Assembly: GCA_004524425.1 (NCBI GenBank)
Contig: SDNN01000046.1
Location: 1-17,430 of the forward strand
Origin: Promethearchaeota archaeon
GTDB taxonomy: Archaea > Asgardarchaeota > Lokiarchaeia > Sigynarchaeales > SOKP01
Reading direction: 5' to 3'
DNA: 17,430 nt
Below the pieces are notes generated by a model that worked only from the letters and a program-made list of their open reading frames with translations, had not been told where the DNA came from and ran no database searches. Numbering within the stretch: the stretch's first letter is position 1; each line of letters starts with the position of its first letter. Shown in pieces: positions 1 through 7,283 of this stretch. The position numbers were made by a program, and so were the translations under genes.

Positions 1-1
1 A

Positions 2-94
2 ACATTAGAGGAGTCAGAAGAGGTTGAAATTTATCTTGAATTCTTTTTTTACTATTTTTTCTATCATTCAAAAAATTCGATTAAAAGAGCATGA
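2..94 (+). CDS. Possible 3' end of an ORF entering from the left edge
   Basis: Frame 2 is open from the window edge for 30 codons and ends at TGA (92-94), while the other two forward frames stop within the first 30 bases. The readable tail is acidic (TLEESEEVEIYLEF) and then rich in Phe and Tyr. Nothing in it is recognisable. It could be the C-terminus of a gene lying mostly outside the window or a chance open frame, as 30 codons is short even in AT-rich DNA. Confidence 0.3.
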   Translation, partial: TLEESEEVEIYLEFFFYYFFYHSKNSIKRA

Positions 95-131
95 TGCTAT
101 TCATGAAATGATACTTTTATTAATATCTAAG

Positions 132-145
132 GTCTAATATATAAC
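132..145 (+). promoter_or_regulatory. Candidate TATA box for the seven-helix membrane protein
   Basis: TCTAATATATAACC resembles an archaeal BoxA element. It would place the transcription start near 165 and leave a leader of about 65 bases. In AT-rich DNA such matches are common, so this is tentative. Confidence 0.25.
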
Positions 146-231
146 CAACAAAACAAAAATCTTCTAAAGGGAAATAATAAGAAGGTTATTAGGATATCTT
201 GATTAGGATATTCTTATAGGGGAATTAGACC

Positions 232-936
232 ATGGAAATACCTGAATTTACACTTATAGGCTTTTTAACCGTTTACGTGGTACAAGGGTTGGTATTTTTA
301 TTTTTTGTAACAATCGCTTACAAAATATTAAAGCGAGATGCAAAGAACGAGAATTTCATGCTTAGCATGTTTTTTATATCCGCAGCAACGGGATTTTTTA
401 TTAATTTCATATATGCCCTTCTAGTTGATGAGTTGGTAGTTTTGATTTTGTATTATTTAACCTTATTCTTTATATTTTTATCTCCTATTTTTTTTTTAAT
501 TTTTAATATATTAATTTTGAAATCTAAAGTAAAATTCAACCGAAAAAAACAATATACTCTTATAATAATATATGCCGTTATTCTTTTGGGCATCTTAATG
601 ATCCCTAATGGTGTAAAAATTAATGAGCAGACAGGTTGGAGACCAATATGGAGTTTTAATCTATTTATATACTTGATCATTATAGTCACGTTTTTTGCTG
701 TGGGTCCTGGATTAGCATTATCCTTTAAAATATTTAGAAAATTTAGAGATACCGAGATAAAACAAAGATGGTCTTGTTATTTGATTGGAATGTGCTTTCT
801 TTCCGTCTTAATGTACGCTATAATGTTCGCTAATTATTCAAACTATGAGCCTTTAAGGATGGTGATCGGCTTTTTTGGCATAGTTCTATCGATCACAGGA
901 GGCTTACTCATTTACATGGGCATGGCGCGTATATAG
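232..936 (+). CDS. Seven-transmembrane-helix protein of unknown function
   Basis: The protein has 234 residues and is almost entirely hydrophobic. I count seven membrane segments, roughly at residues 7-29, 41-63, 68-97, 107-124, 141-163, 181-202 and 208-231, with short charged loops such as KILKRDAKNEN and KFRDTEIKQR. No catalytic or binding motif is visible. The layout resembles the seven-helix sensor modules found at the N-terminus of some histidine kinases, but no kinase or other soluble domain follows, so a receptor or anchor role is only a guess. The ATG at 232 is chosen because an AGGGGAA stretch lies about 10 bases upstream. It is separated by 190 bases from the transporter gene downstream and is probably its own transcription unit. 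Confidence 0.75.
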   Translation: MEIPEFTLIGFLTVYVVQGLVFLFFVTIAYKILKRDAKNENFMLSMFFISAATGFFINFIYALLVDELVVLILYYLTLFFIFLSPIFFLIFNILILKSKVKFNRKKQYTLIIIYAVILLGILMIPNGVKINEQTGWRPIWSFNLFIYLIIIVTFFAVGPGLALSFKIFRKFRDTEIKQRWSCYLIGMCFLSVLMYAIMFANYSNYEPLRMVIGFFGIVLSITGGLLIYMGMARI

Positions 937-1007
937 AAATAGCATGAAAATGCTCTAAGCCATTTAATCTAATAGGGATCTCATAAATTTTGAAGGTAAT
1001 TTCTAGT

Positions 1008-1020
1008 TCTATTTATATAA
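1008..1020 (+). promoter_or_regulatory. Candidate TATA box for the MFS transporter
   Basis: CTATTTATATAAT fits an archaeal BoxA. The transcription start would fall near 1040, giving a leader of about 85 bases that contains an AATTAATTAATTAATAATTAA run. The remainder of the 937-1126 gap shows no gene beyond a 16-codon ATG frame at 1023, which I do not call. Confidence 0.3.
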
Positions 1021-1126
1021 TCATGGCAGAGAATATAAAATTTGAAGAAAAATGTCAAATTTTTATCAAATAATTAATTAATTAATAATTAAGGTTATTG
1101 GAAGGATTCTTGACAATTAAATAATA

Positions 1127-2641
1127 ATGTTTACAACTAGAAATTCATTAAATACCATAGAACTTGAGAAAAGTCTTAGAAATATTACAATTGATGGCTA
1201 CATGTCTCAAATCATGGTAGTCTTAAGTACAGGGCCTTTTTTAATAGCTTTCGCATTATTATTAGGTGCCAATAATTTCCTTATTGGTCTAATTGTAGCA
1301 ATCCCCTCATTACTCCAAGTATTAAAAATCTTTTCCATCCAACTAGTAGAGAAAAAGCGTAAACGCCGAGCTATTACGATATTTTCACTCATTTTATATC
1401 GGCTCAGTATTCTCTCGATTGCTTTAATCCCTTTTCTATTTTCCATTAAATTTGGACTCATTTTCTTAATTATCTTTCTCATAATCCAGTCTGTCTTTGC
1501 GTCTATAGGTCACACTGCCTGGGCATCTTGGATGCATGACACTATCCCTATCAATCAATTAGGTGCGTTTTATTCTAGAAGAATGACGCTTTCTTCCCTT
1601 GTTTCTTTATTCGCGAGTCTATTAGCTGCACTTTTTATTGATTATTTTGTCTTGAATAAATTAAAACAACAGATTTATGGATATTCCGTTCTCTTTTTTA
1701 TTGCTTTTCTTTTTGGAATGATAAGTATTTATTTTATCTCTAACATCTCAGAACCTCAAATGATCAAACCCGAAGTTGAAATTAAGTTCTTAAGAACCAT
1801 ATCTCAACCCTTCAAGGATAAAAACTATCGAAAATTACTTATTTTTTTAGGGGTATGGAGTTTTGCCATCAATCTAGCAACTCCATTTTTTACCGTGTAC
1901 ATGTTAAAAAAGCTGGAATTCACCATCACTTTGGTCATAATTCTTACCATTATAAATCAACTTACCATTGTCATTTTCTTAAGAATATGGGGAAGATTAA
2001 TCGATAATTTTAGCAATAAATCAGTCCTTAATTTATGTTGCCCGTTATACATTATTTGTATTTTTGCGTGGACATTTACCACTTTACCTGGTATTTACTT
2101 GCTTACCATCCCATTATTAGTTATTATTCACGTTTTTATGGGAATCTCAATGTCAGGGATTTTACTAGCAACTCAAAATATCAGCCTTAAATTAGCCCCA
2201 AAAGGAAAAGGTAACCCTTATCTGGCGGTAGCATCAGCACTTACTTCTCTGGCATTAGGAATATCACCCATTATAGGTGGAATTTTTGCCGATTATTTCG
2301 AAGCTTCAGAACTTTCTTGGACTTTAAATTGGGCTTCTCCTAACGGAAGTTTATCATTCCAAACGTTAAATTTACAGGGTTTTGATTTTTATTTCTTATT
2401 TGCATTTTTTATAGGCTTAATTTCCCTCTCTCTGTTAGTTAAGGTAAATGAAATTGGAGAGGTTAACAGGAAAGTGATAATTCATGAATTAATCTTAGGG
2501 ATGAAAAAGACCTTTAGTGGTCTTTCATTCATTACGGGTATTGAAAGGATGGCAATCTCGCCAAAATCAATAATATATCACCCAACAAAATCAAAACATA
2601 AAAAAAAAGGAATTAAATCATTAAAAAACAAGATTAAATGA
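1127..2641 (+). CDS. Major facilitator superfamily (MFS) transporter
   Basis: The protein has 504 residues with about 12 hydrophobic segments in the two-bundle pattern of MFS carriers, so it should sit in the cytoplasmic membrane and move a small solute by secondary transport. The loop after the second helix reads QLVEKKRKRRAI, a degenerate version of the basic MFS loop 2-3 motif. The C-terminal half contains the glycine-rich segment LALGISPIIGGIFADYFE. The last 30 or so residues form a lysine-rich cytoplasmic tail ending KSLKNKIK. The substrate cannot be told from the sequence. The ATG at 1127 is the first standard start after an in-frame stop at 1118-1120. A GGAAGG lies 22 bases upstream, too far for a normal SD site, so initiation may be weak. 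Confidence 0.82.
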   Translation: MFTTRNSLNTIELEKSLRNITIDGYMSQIMVVLSTGPFLIAFALLLGANNFLIGLIVAIPSLLQVLKIFSIQLVEKKRKRRAITIFSLILYRLSILSIALIPFLFSIKFGLIFLIIFLIIQSVFASIGHTAWASWMHDTIPINQLGAFYSRRMTLSSLVSLFASLLAALFIDYFVLNKLKQQIYGYSVLFFIAFLFGMISIYFISNISEPQMIKPEVEIKFLRTISQPFKDKNYRKLLIFLGVWSFAINLATPFFTVYMLKKLEFTITLVIILTIINQLTIVIFLRIWGRLIDNFSNKSVLNLCCPLYIICIFAWTFTTLPGIYLLTIPLLVIIHVFMGISMSGILLATQNISLKLAPKGKGNPYLAVASALTSLALGISPIIGGIFADYFEASELSWTLNWASPNGSLSFQTLNLQGFDFYFLFAFFIGLISLSLLVKVNEIGEVNRKVIIHELILGMKKTFSGLSFITGIERMAISPKSIIYHPTKSKHKKKGIKSLKNKIK

Positions 2642-2914
2642 ATTGGATTCATTTCAAAAATTATAACAGTTTTAAAACCATATAAAAAAAATTCTCAAGT
2701 AATGATTCCAAGTCATTTGAATTAACTTGAATTAATAAAAATTATACCATTTTTTTAAAAATCACTAAAAATTAAAAATCATAAATTGTTTTAAATATTT
2801 AGATAAAAACATGATTTGATAATCATTTATCTTGGAGATTCAAGAAGATTCCATATTTAGTTTATTAAATTTTAAAAATTAAATTTGCTAAATGGTTCTG
2901 ATTGCTATTTGCAT

Positions 2915-2942
2915 TTTATCTTAAGACGACCATTAAGATAAA
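2915..2942. repeat. 10-bp perfect inverted repeat, 8-base loop
   Basis: TTTATCTTAA at 2915-2924 is exactly complementary to TTAAGATAAA at 2933-2942, with loop GACGACCA. It lies about 110 bases before the start at 3053 and 273 bases after the transporter stop. It could be a hairpin in a transcript, a transcription end or an operator palindrome. In DNA of this composition about one such match could be expected by chance in a window this size. Confidence 0.55.
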
Positions 2943-3017
2943 CTAAATAAAAACGGGGATTTTCTTTATTCAAAAAAATTCCAAGACTGTTAATAATCTA
3001 TTAAAATTATAATAAAA

Positions 3018-3036
3018 ACTTTTAATATAATATAAA
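3018..3036 (+). promoter_or_regulatory. TATA-like element before the 88-residue gene
   Basis: ACTTTTAATATAATATAAA lies just upstream of a strong SD (GGAGGTG, 3039-3045), nine bases from the GGAGG core to the ATG at 3053. A BoxA this close to the ATG would put the transcription start in or after the SD, so the functional TATA may be further upstream. The SD itself is secure. Confidence 0.3.
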
Positions 3037-3052
3037 TTGGAGGTGTGTTGTT

Positions 3053-3319
3053 ATGGGAAAAGATGAGATGTTTATTAAGCAGGTATATGAAGCTATTAAT
3101 GAATTAAAAGTACCACTAATAGATGAAAGAGTCTATGATAAAGTAAAATTTAGTTCAAAACCTGCCGTAATAAGTGTTAAATTCAAATATGAGGAAGATG
3201 ATTCTGTTATCAAGGGTTTTTTAGGCTTAGCAGAATATTTTCATAGTGTTGTTATTAAAGAGAAGGACAAGTTCTATATTCCCACTGATTCTAAGCTTTT
3301 TCAATTAGAAAGTGGGTAA
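3053..3319 (+). CDS. Small hypothetical protein (88 aa)
   Basis: I do not recognise this protein. It is soluble, mixed in charge, has no cysteines and no membrane segment, and reads like one small alpha/beta domain: a helix near residues 5-19 (FIKQVYEAINELKVP), then strands with alternating Val/Lys (PAVISVKFKYEE) and a C-terminal segment ending in FQLESG. The start is well supported by GGAGGTG at 3039-3045 with the spacing seen at other genes here. The peroxiredoxin gene begins 65 bases downstream and could share its transcript, which would hint at a redox or stress link, but nothing in the protein shows that. Confidence 0.75.
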   Translation: MGKDEMFIKQVYEAINELKVPLIDERVYDKVKFSSKPAVISVKFKYEEDDSVIKGFLGLAEYFHSVVIKEKDKFYIPTDSKLFQLESG

Positions 3320-3384
3320 GTTTTTTAATTATTAGTAAAAGAGATTCATTTATAGTAATTTTTAAAATAAGTAGGTGAAGAAAA

Positions 3385-4047
3385 ATTAATAAATCAGATA
3401 AGTTAGGAGGTTTTCCTTTAATTGGTGATGAATTTCCCGAGATTGAAGCTATTTCCACTCACGGGATCTTAAATTTGCCCAAAGACTATAAGAGAAAATG
3501 GTTCATATTGTTTAGCCATCCAGCAGATTTTACCCCTGTTTGTACCACTGAATTCGTGGCTTTTGCGGAAAAATTTGAAGAGTTCAAAAAATTAAATTGT
3601 GAATTAATAGGATTATCAATTGATCAAGTATTTGCTCACATGAAATGGACTGAATGGATAAATGATAATTTGGAAGTTAAAATTCCATTTCCAATTATCG
3701 CAGATCATGGTGAAATTGCAAAAAAACTTGGAATGGTACATCCAGGAAAAGGATCTAATACAGTAAGAGCAGTCTTTTTAGTTGATCCAGCGGGAATAAT
3801 TAGAATAATTTTGTATTATCCTCAAGAGTTGGGCCGAAATATAGATGAAATTATCAGGATTGTAAGAGCAATTCAAATTGCAGACAAAGAGAAAGTGGCG
3901 ATTCCAGCTAATTGGCCAAATAACAAGTTAATAGGAAAACAAGTAATTATTCCGCCCCCTAAAGACGAAGAATCTGCCAGAGAGCGCATTGAGACCTATA
4001 GATGCTATGATTGGTGGTTCTGTTATAGATCTTTAGAATATGATTAA
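3385..4047 (+). CDS. Peroxiredoxin, archaeal Prx6-type, with probable ATT start
   Basis: This is a thiol peroxidase that reduces hydrogen peroxide and organic hydroperoxides in the cytoplasm. The peroxidatic site reads [13 protein letters not shown] with C53 when counted from 3385. The C-terminal part has [10 protein letters not shown], with cysteines at 207 and 213, the same positions I recall for the Aeropyrum pernix enzyme (C50, C207, C213). The family N-terminus PLIGDEFPE (residues 11-19) is encoded upstream of the first standard start, a TTG at 3475, which would remove the first strands. After an in-frame stop at 3376-3378 there is no ATG, GTG or TTG. ATT at 3385, nine bases after the GG of AGGTGA (3373-3378), is the best candidate. 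ATT at 3421, ten bases after GGAGG (3406-3410), is the alternative but would drop Pro-Leu of PLIG. At 220 residues it is shorter at the C-terminus than the 250-residue A. pernix protein. Confidence 0.9.
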   Translation: MNKSDKLGGFPLIGDEFPEIEAISTHGILNLPKDYKRKWFILFSHPADFTPVCTTEFVAFAEKFEEFKKLNCELIGLSIDQVFAHMKWTEWINDNLEVKIPFPIIADHGEIAKKLGMVHPGKGSNTVRAVFLVDPAGIIRIILYYPQELGRNIDEIIRIVRAIQIADKEKVAIPANWPNNKLIGKQVIIPPPKDEESARERIETYRCYDWWFCYRSLEYD

Positions 4048-4081
4048 AATCAAATAGAAAAAGGGAATGCAAGGAATAAAA

Positions 4082-4102
4082 TTAGCTTAATTATCAAGCT
4101 AA
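4082..4102 (+). terminator. Hairpin after the peroxiredoxin gene
   Basis: TTAGCTT (4082-4088) pairs perfectly with AAGCTAA (4096-4102) around a 7-base loop, 34 bases after the stop codon. The bases after it are A-rich rather than T-rich, so it is not a classical intrinsic terminator. It may instead mark a transcript end or protect it. Confidence 0.3.
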
Positions 4103-4351
4103 AAATAAAAAATCATTACATTGAACAGAAAAAATTAAATATTTTATAACATTTTAATTATTTGGGAAAATATTTGAATTATAATTCTCTTACCTCAACT
4201 ATTTTAAAATCTTTTTAATTAATTAATAACTTTAGGCCTCAATTGATTGAAAAAGCTGTTGGTATGGTTTATTCTTTAATGTATAGAGCTCAATTAATGA
4301 GAGATTGAGGTGTAAAAATTAGAGTAAAAAACATTTTAACAAGCACATGAA

Positions 4352-4362
4352 ACTATTTAAAC
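4352..4362 (+). promoter_or_regulatory. Candidate TATA box for the zinc-ribbon/aIF1 operon
   Basis: ACTATTTAAAC resembles BoxA. It lies about 30 bases before the ATG at 4390, which would place the transcription start very near the SD GGAG (4376-4379), so a very short leader is expected. Confidence 0.3.
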
Positions 4363-4389
4363 AAATAATAAAAAAGGAGTTGAGAAATC

Positions 4390-4554
4390 ATGTTTGATTT
4401 TTGTGATAAATGTGGAGGAATGATGCTTCCATCGAAATTATCGGAGGAAAGTGTTCTTGAATGTAATGTTTGTGGTAATATTAAAGCATTAGATGGTGAT
4501 TTAATTGATGATTATAAATTCACTAAAGTGATTAAACACCAAACAAACCCATAA
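4390..4554 (+). CDS. RPB9/TFS-type N-terminal zinc ribbon protein (54 aa)
   Basis: The 54-residue product begins MFDFCDKCGGMMLPSKL and ends HQTNP. It has C5-x2-C8 and C25-x2-C28, the N-terminal zinc ribbon of archaeal transcript cleavage factor TFS and of RNA polymerase subunit RPB9 (Cys-pair, Gly, LLP-like segment, Cys-pair). The C-terminal ribbon of TFS, whose acidic DE residues enter the polymerase active site, is absent, so it is not expected to stimulate RNA cleavage. It may dock on RNA polymerase through the ribbon alone. The ATG is supported by GGAG at 4376-4379 with usual spacing. It is the first gene of a run that leads to aIF1, with a 51-60-base gap to the next gene. Confidence 0.8.
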   Translation: MFDFCDKCGGMMLPSKLSEESVLECNVCGNIKALDGDLIDDYKFTKVIKHQTNP

Positions 4555-4614
4555 TGAAAGTAATGTAAAATTTTTAATCGGAAATTTGAATAAATAATAT
4601 TTATTGTGATCAAG

Positions 4615-4914
4615 TTGAAAAGGTATTACTGTACCAAATGTAAAAGATATCATTATAGAGGAAAAATTTATAAAAGGCATAAAGAATTTAAAGAAGAGAA
4701 GAATGAAAAAAATAATAATTCTCGATCAAAAGAAAGAAATTTAATACCTAATGAAAAAATTCTAAAATTTGATGCGAATAAACTCCGTCCAATTGCGCGA
4801 CGGCAAATCCGAAGATTTTTGAACAAAATGAACAAGACTAATAGAATTAAATTCTATACTCGAGAAATTAATAGAGTAATTATTCATGAACAACAAAATT
4901 ACATGAAAAAATAA
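4615..4914 (+). CDS. Small basic zinc-finger-like protein
   Basis: The product is a very basic protein of about 99 residues. Near its N-terminus it has YYCTKCKRYHYRGKIYKRH, giving a C-x2-C-x3-H-x8-H arrangement that could bind one zinc. A Lys/Asn/Arg-rich linker follows, then a charged segment around RPIARRQIRRFLNKM that may bind nucleic acid. I do not recognise the family. The start could be GTG 4606 or TTG 4615. I prefer TTG 4615 because GTGATC (4606-4611) matches the 3' part of the archaeal SD GGAGGTGATC, at the spacing seen for other genes here, whereas GTG 4606 has no SD. Its stop codon overlaps the next start as TAATG (4912-4916), so the two genes are translationally coupled. Confidence 0.72.
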   Translation: MKRYYCTKCKRYHYRGKIYKRHKEFKEEKNEKNNNSRSKERNLIPNEKILKFDANKLRPIARRQIRRFLNKMNKTNRIKFYTREINRVIIHEQQNYMKK

Positions 4915-6167
4915 TGAGGATAAAAGTTTTTGAAAGGGTATTGCCCATAAATGAAGTATATAAAAATGTCGTAAGGTCGCTTGAATCTCAATATGAGATA
5001 TTTAACAATTCTCAAGTAGTCAATAGTCATTTTTTAATCACTGCCATGGACTCCAAAGTAAATATCATCATAATATGGGGCGTAATAAATGAGAAGAGGA
5101 ATAGATTTTTCATTTGCATTGATGTAGCAAGACCAAAAACTACAAAAGAATTACCTGATGAAGATAATAATTCAAAAATGATACAAGATTATATAAATGA
5201 TTTAATTAAAGAGTTAAAAATTGAAACTTCCATGGATTCGTTTGAAAATTTCAAATTAAAGCTTTTTAAAAGCTTACAATTAAAGAAGGGTTTACTTGAC
5301 ATGGAACGTGATATTTTCGAGAGAGTATTGGAGAATCTTGCTAATGATTTTGAATATAATGATGATTTGATGAAATATCCTTTTTCTATAATTAACAAGG
5401 ATGGATCTTGGGAAGAGTGGAAAAAAATCTATGACCCATATTTAAAAAAAATTGAATCAAATATACTAGGATACAATGGAAATTTTGTAAAAACTTATGA
5501 GTATTATGACTTCTCCTTGCCTGGAGAGCATTATCAGAGAATCGTTGATTTAATAGCAGTAGAAAAGTTAGAATATCAACCAAGTTCAAATAAAGAGGAA
5601 GAAAATCAAGAAACCATGTCGAAAGAATGGATTAATCTCATCCTTGCTAATAAAAATTCAAAACCCATGAGATTGATGAAAGTCATGAAATTATCGGAAG
5701 AAGTGAGAAAGTACCTTGATTCTTTAAATAGAAGTATTAAATCAGAAAATAGAGAAATTAAAGCCCGCCTCATATTACTATCTATCAATGGTTTTGAAGA
5801 AAAGATTGCAGATTATTTAAGAGAAAATATCAATCAAGATAAAAAATACATTATTCCTATTTTTGTTATTCCCCCCATTAATGATGAGGTTTGGCATAAT
5901 TTTCGGGGAAAATATGAACTTACGAGAGCAGAAAAAACCGCCAAAAAACAGGCAAAACATTATATTAGGATTCATCGGCAGAATGCGGACATGCATAATT
6001 ATGTTAAGTATAAAGTTCAAGACGCAGAAGAAAAATATCACAATTTATTAGAAAAGGAGAAAATGTCAAAAAAAACAACTAAATTTTTACATAAATGGTC
6101 TAAGATATTAGATTTGGAATCTTTAGATGAATATTTTGATTTAAACACAATTAAAGAAAAAAATTAA
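4914..6167 (+). CDS. Hypothetical protein (417 aa) of the aIF1 operon
   Basis: I do not recognise this protein. It is soluble and highly charged, without cysteine motifs or membrane helices. The N-terminal 75 residues look like an alpha/beta unit (strands VNIIIIWGVI and RFFICIDVAR). Residues about 100-210 are helical and acidic. A hydrophilic linker around 225-240 (SSNKEEENQETMSKE) precedes a helical region. A buried strand YIIPIFVIPP lies near 320, and a lysine-rich, probably coiled-coil stretch runs from about 340 to 400. The ATG overlaps the stop of the upstream zinc-finger gene by one base (TAATG) and aIF1 begins about 32 bases downstream, so all are likely made from one transcript. A role in transcription or translation is suggested only by this setting. 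Confidence 0.72.
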   Translation: MRIKVFERVLPINEVYKNVVRSLESQYEIFNNSQVVNSHFLITAMDSKVNIIIIWGVINEKRNRFFICIDVARPKTTKELPDEDNNSKMIQDYINDLIKELKIETSMDSFENFKLKLFKSLQLKKGLLDMERDIFERVLENLANDFEYNDDLMKYPFSIINKDGSWEEWKKIYDPYLKKIESNILGYNGNFVKTYEYYDFSLPGEHYQRIVDLIAVEKLEYQPSSNKEEENQETMSKEWINLILANKNSKPMRLMKVMKLSEEVRKYLDSLNRSIKSENREIKARLILLSINGFEEKIADYLRENINQDKKYIIPIFVIPPINDEVWHNFRGKYELTRAEKTAKKQAKHYIRIHRQNADMHNYVKYKVQDAEEKYHNLLEKEKMSKKTTKFLHKWSKILDLESLDEYFDLNTIKEKN

Positions 6168-6199
6168 TTTATTTTATTAATTATTGAGGAGATAAAATA

Positions 6200-6517
6200 A
6201 TAAAAGAACAAGATATATGTCCTATTTGCGGTTTTCCAAGGGATTTATGTGTGTGTGAAAAATTGGAAGCCGAGGATCAAGAGATTTTAATATATACAGA
6301 GAGGAGAAGGTGGGGAAAAATAGTCACGGTCGTCAAATTTAAGGGTCAAATAAATATCGATCTTGATGACCTGAGTACCAAAGCAAAAAAAAAATGTGCA
6401 TCGGGAGGTACTTTTAGTGATAATACTATCGAAGTACAAGGTGACCACCGATTTAAGCTAAAAAAATTACTGATCAAACAAGGATTTGAAGAAAGTAACA
6501 TTAGAATAGCAGAATAA
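6200..6517 (+). CDS. Translation initiation factor aIF1 (SUI1 family), probable ATA start
   Basis: aIF1 binds the small ribosomal subunit near the P site and helps select the correct start codon. The archaeal N-terminal motif CPICGFPRDLCVCE is present (C7, C10, C17, C19 counting from 6200), followed by the SUI1 fold: WGKIVTVVKFKG, the basic loop KKKCASGGTFSDN, and the closing GDHRFKLKKLLIKQGF. The first standard start, GTG 6251, would remove the whole cysteine motif. Upstream of it the frame runs back to TGA 6185-6187 without ATG, GTG or TTG. AGGAG (6187-6191) precedes two ATA codons, 6197 and 6200; ATA 6200 has the better spacing, giving 105 residues, close to other archaeal aIF1 proteins. 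It is the last gene of the operon begun at 4390. Confidence 0.9.
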   Translation: MKEQDICPICGFPRDLCVCEKLEAEDQEILIYTERRRWGKIVTVVKFKGQINIDLDDLSTKAKKKCASGGTFSDNTIEVQGDHRFKLKKLLIKQGFEESNIRIAE

Positions 6518-6520
6518 AAA

Positions 6521-6543
6521 TAGAAATTCGGATCAAAATTCTA
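6521..6543. terminator. Hairpin between convergent genes
   Basis: TAGAAATT (6521-6528) and AAAATTCTA (6535-6543) pair over 5 bp, one mismatch and 2 more bp around CGGATC. It lies in the 23-base space between the ends of aIF1 (+) and the YkgJ-type gene (minus), overlapping the latter's stop codon, and could serve both strands. The stem is weak. Confidence 0.25.
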
Positions 6544-7173
6544 TAACTCATTTGAATTTTTTCTCTTTAAACCCTTACACAAGGCAAGAAAATAGTTGTC
6601 ATTCCTTAAATTTCCATTGTATCCAAAGGGAAATCTCTTGCAATCAAAAGGTTTGAATTCATGAATGATACATGAATTCAATTTTAAGAATGGACAAAAA
6701 CCTCTTGAATCTAAATTTATGATATAGTTTAACCCTAATTTCATGCCTTCCAAAATGATCTCATAAGATTTTGGGATCAATATAGGATTATTTCTCATGT
6801 TAGGAATGATGGTGAAATAATCTAGCGGATATGAACCACTTCCTTGGTAATCATGCTTTTTGTGTATGAAATCGACTAAATTATTTAATTTTACGTTCAA
6901 ATTATTAGAATTAGTTAACATTTTACTTTTCATAACAGCACTTCCATCTTTATCCATGTGATAATTGAATTCTTTTAAAGAAATGCATTCCGGGTCTAAT
7001 TTTAGATGTTCTAATATTTCAGATTTTTCCAATTCTTTCCATAATTTAACATCTTCTTTTTTAATAGTTACTTTAAAGCCAGCTCTACAACATTCACCAC
7101 ACTGCACGCATTTAAATTCAAATTTCTCATTTATCATAGATGTGCTTTTCATTTTCTCAATCATATTATACAA
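6541..7173 (-). CDS. YkgJ-type cysteine cluster protein (zinc/iron-chelating family)
   Basis: The 210-residue product has the family signature CVQCGECCR near the N-terminus (C22, C25, C28, C29) and a second set in the C-terminal quarter: GFCPFLKLNSC (C160, C168), FKPFDCKRFPFG (C178) and C199. Such proteins are thought to bind zinc or an iron-sulfur cluster; the reaction is unknown for most members. The C-x-F/Y-P-x-x-P-x-x-C-like arrangement PFDCKRFPF is typical of the family. Residues about 40-150 have no recognisable motif. The start may be TTG 7173, taken here, or ATG 7164; an AAGG sits just upstream of both. It lies downstream of the DUF6125-like gene on the same strand with a gap of 110 bases. 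Confidence 0.8.
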   Translation of the reverse strand: MYNMIEKMKSTSMINEKFEFKCVQCGECCRAGFKVTIKKEDVKLWKELEKSEILEHLKLDPECISLKEFNYHMDKDGSAVMKSKMLTNSNNLNVKLNNLVDFIHKKHDYQGSGSYPLDYFTIIPNMRNNPILIPKSYEIILEGMKLGLNYIINLDSRGFCPFLKLNSCIIHEFKPFDCKRFPFGYNGNLRNDNYFLALCKGLKRKNSNEL

Positions 7174-7283
7174 AAACCTTCATAATTCCATTTAAAGAAT
7201 TAATTAAATCTTGAGAATTATCTTATTAATCATCTGCGATTCTATTCTTGCTCCATTTATGGTAATAAACTATAATATAAAAT

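Larger units (their letters stand above)
2642..3052. other. 411-base gap with one strong hairpin and the next gene's promoter
   Basis: No ORF of convincing length was found on either strand. The stretch is extremely AT-rich. It contains a near-tandem repeat (TTGAATTAAC followed by TTGAATTAAT, about 2716-2735), a 10-bp perfect inverted repeat at 2915-2942, and the TATA and SD elements of the gene at 3053. Confidence 0.6.
4048..4389. other. 342-base gap with hairpins and a short protein-like frame
   Basis: Three things stand out: a 7-bp hairpin after the peroxiredoxin (4082-4102), a less AT-rich island with a 7-bp inverted repeat (CCTCAAT 4237-4243 and ATTGAGG 4304-4310), and a 29-codon open frame inside that island ending at TGA 4306-4308. 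The last 60 bases carry the promoter and SD of the zinc-ribbon gene. No gene is called here. Confidence 0.5.

Noticed and set aside
453..689. 78-codon minus frame opposite the seven-helix protein
   Set aside because: Antisense to a hydrophobic coding region, with no SD and no recognisable domain.
4237..4310. 74-base segment with a 7-bp end stem, like a tRNA acceptor
   Set aside because: There is no TTCRANY loop, no D-arm GG pair and no five-pair T-stem, so it is not a tRNA.
5189..6051. Several minus-strand and alternate-frame ORFs inside the 417-residue gene
   Set aside because: They lie fully within a longer gene that is coupled at its start and has ordinary composition; their translations are biased and lack SD sites.
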